A DNA stretch of 64,000 bases. Origin: Aphanomyces cochlioides (lineage: Eukaryota; Oomycota; Saprolegniomycetes; Saprolegniales; Verrucalvaceae). The stretch is taken from assembly GCA_019828595.1 (NCBI GenBank), contig JAHQRK010000007.1, forward strand, positions 1,922,001 through 1,986,000, given 5' to 3'. Shown piece by piece: positions 62,640 to 64,000 of the stretch (position 1 is the stretch's first letter; each line of letters opens with the position of its first letter). The notes under the pieces were generated by a model, which was given only the letters and a program-made list of their open reading frames with translations, had not been told where the DNA came from and made no database searches. The position numbers and the translations under genes are program-made.

Positions 62640-63352
62640 GTCGAGCAGCAGTTGCAACAGTCCAACACCAACGCCACAGCCATTCGCAACGTCAAGGACA
62701 AGTCCAGCAGTTGCCTTGGCAGCTGTAAAGCAAGCGGCAAAGTCAACGGGCAGTGTCAAGGAGAAGTCCACGAGTTGTCTTGGCAAACAAAATGCGAACT
62801 GAAGAACACTGGCAGTCGAGCAGCAGTCGCAACAGTCCAACACCAACGCCACAGCCATTCGCAATGTCAAGGACAAGTCCAGCAGTTGCCTTGGCAGCTG
62901 TAAAGCAAGCGGCAAAGTCAACGGGCAGTGTCAAGGAGAAGTCCACGAGTTGTCTTGGCAAACAAAATGCGAACTGAAGAACACTGGCAGTCGAGCAGCA
63001 GTCGCAACAGTCCAACACCAACGCCACAGCCATTCGCAATGTCAAGGACAAGTCCAGCAGTTGCCTTGGCAGCTGTAAAGCAAGCGGCAAAGTCAACGGG
63101 CAGTGTCAAGGAGAAGTCCACGAGTTGTCTTGGCAAACAAAATGCGAACTGAAGAACACTGGCAGTCGAGCAGCAGTCGCAACAGTCCAACACCAACGCC
63201 ACAGCCATTCGCAATGTCAAGGACAAGTCCAGCAGTTGCCTTGGCAGCTGTAAAGCAAGCGGCAAAGTCAACGGGCAGTGTCAAGGAGAAGTCCACGAGT
63301 TGTCTTGGCAAACAAAATGCGAACTGAAGAACACTGGCAGTCGAGCAGTAGC
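62640..63352. repeat. Tandem satellite, 175-bp unit, about four copies
   Basis: Identical peptide-length frames recur at 62753, 62928 and 63103 on + (and at matching offsets on -), giving an exact 175-bp period. Three consecutive units look identical base for base; the first differs by a few bases. Each unit holds two related sub-blocks (GTCAAGGAGAAGTCCACGAG-TTGTCTTGGCA and GTCAAGGACAAGTCCAGCAG-TTGCCTTGGCA), so the unit is itself a degenerate duplication. Open frames across it follow from the period and are not evidence of genes. Confidence 0.92.
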
Positions 63353-63660
63353 TTTGGTAGTGAAACGCCAACGGCAAAGTCAATCGCAAGCATCAGCGAA
63401 CAGTCCAGTCAACGGCAAAGTCTTTCTCACGCCAAAGACACCAATGAGACACCTTGAAATTTTATACTTGCTTGAGACTTATACCTCCTATATTCTATAT
63501 TTATCCGGTGTTGCAATAAGTGGTATTTGCAAACCCATGGCCATGACACGCGCGTTGTCAAGTGCGATATTGCGCTGTGGTGGTGTCGATCGTTGACGCC
63601 GCCATGCACCAACGAAAGAAAGCAGGAGCGGATGCAAGTGTTTACCGCGGAGCATGCTTT
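63353..63660. other. Gap after the satellite, nothing recognised
   Basis: The array decays around 63360-63420. No coding frame with recognisable features follows until the edge gene. Confidence 0.4.
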
Positions 63661-64000
63661 GCGCTAGTCGTCCAGTTCGTCATGACTGCCACCCATTGCG
63701 CCGTCGATATCCAGACCGATGCGCTGTTGTGACAACCGCCAGACAGCCAGAATAGAAAGAAGATTGATTCCATGAGAGGAAGATAAATAAGCACCTAACG
63801 ACTAAGCCAAACGCGTTCATTTGCCGCAATGCCGACACCGCGGCGTCGCTGGCGGTGTGGTGGGACCGCTAGACTTGGACTTGAACAGACTCAGCAGACT
63901 AAATCTCCGCTTCGGGCTATCTTCGCAAGACTGTTTTGGCGACTTGATCACAATGGCTGTCGTCGGTCGTCGTGGTGGTTCTAATGCTTGAACATCTCGG
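63653..64000 (-). CDS. C-terminal part of an unidentified gene running off the window
   Basis: From the right edge a - strand frame reads RDVQALEPPRRPTTAIVIKS, PKQSCEDSPKRRFSLLSLFK, SKSSGPTTPPATPRCRHCGK and stops at 63817-63819. The Ser/Pro-rich basic style looks genuine. A further protein-like stretch (RIGLDIDGAMGGSHDELDD-stop, about 63670-63730) lies downstream in another frame and could be a last exon. I could not settle the junction, so the left border is approximate. Confidence 0.4.

Noticed and set aside
62640..63352. Possible CRISPR-like array
   Set aside because: The units are contiguous tandem repeats with no unique spacers, and the DNA is eukaryotic nuclear.
62631..63389. Repeated 74-117 codon ORFs on both strands
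   Set aside because: They follow the 175-bp satellite period and contain no recognisable domain.

Overview
The window is nuclear DNA from a eukaryote with very short introns (about 40-60 nt, GT-AG, often ending in a YTAG-type acceptor) and compact genes. Several things point to an oomycete, most likely a saprolegnialean such as Aphanomyces (an inference; no database was searched): the ankyrin-repeat style (GCTxxAMDxAAxxGHLEVVKFLH), Crypton-like tyrosine-recombinase elements, abundant Tc1/mariner relics, cilium-type genes (a TPPP/p25-alpha protein and a FAM161-like protein), and secreted cysteine-rich kelch proteins. Most real genes are split by introns, so the models below were joined by hand from splice signals and protein similarity.

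Layout, left part. 1-994 (-) is the N-terminus of a MARCH6/Doa10-type ubiquitin ligase that runs off the window. 2041-6697 is a transposon graveyard: a broken mariner, a Crypton-like recombinase with one in-frame stop, and a well-preserved Tc1/mariner element with terminal inverted repeats and TA flanks. 7100-7987 encodes a p25-alpha/TPPP protein. 9287-24931 is a dense housekeeping block: an ankyrin-RRM-RS-RRM protein, a long kelch/GCC-repeat secreted protein, a DHX40-like DEAH helicase, a small CxxC protein, ribosomal protein eS26, the splicing factor SLU7 and phosphomannomutase. Three of these are RNA-processing proteins.

Middle part. 25330-26854 is a dead Tc1 element. 28994-30007 is a heat-shock-factor-type regulator. 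30925-33080 is a second, decayed Crypton-like element. Then follow NDUFV2 (complex I), the QCR6 hinge protein (complex III), a cystathionine gamma-synthase-like PLP enzyme, a ten-exon FAM161-like coiled-coil protein, a small membrane protein, an SH2-domain protein and a PDZ/FYVE-like protein.

Right part. 45.2-56.7 kb is the most unusual region: an inverted segmental duplication. A CSRNP-like gene and a large ankyrin gene on the + strand (45.9-49.2 kb) are mirrored by an almost identical ankyrin gene and CSRNP-like gene on the - strand (52.6-56.5 kb). Between them lie a secreted DNA/RNA non-specific endonuclease and a third CSRNP-like paralogue. The right-hand CSRNP-like copy is a mosaic of the other two, which implies gene conversion. 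Each CSRNP-like copy carries a repeated 3' tail rich in CCGGAT motifs, and orphan tails are also present. Further right come a 639-aa multi-pass membrane protein, a decayed pogo/Tigger transposase, a 175-bp satellite array and the C-terminus of another gene at the edge.
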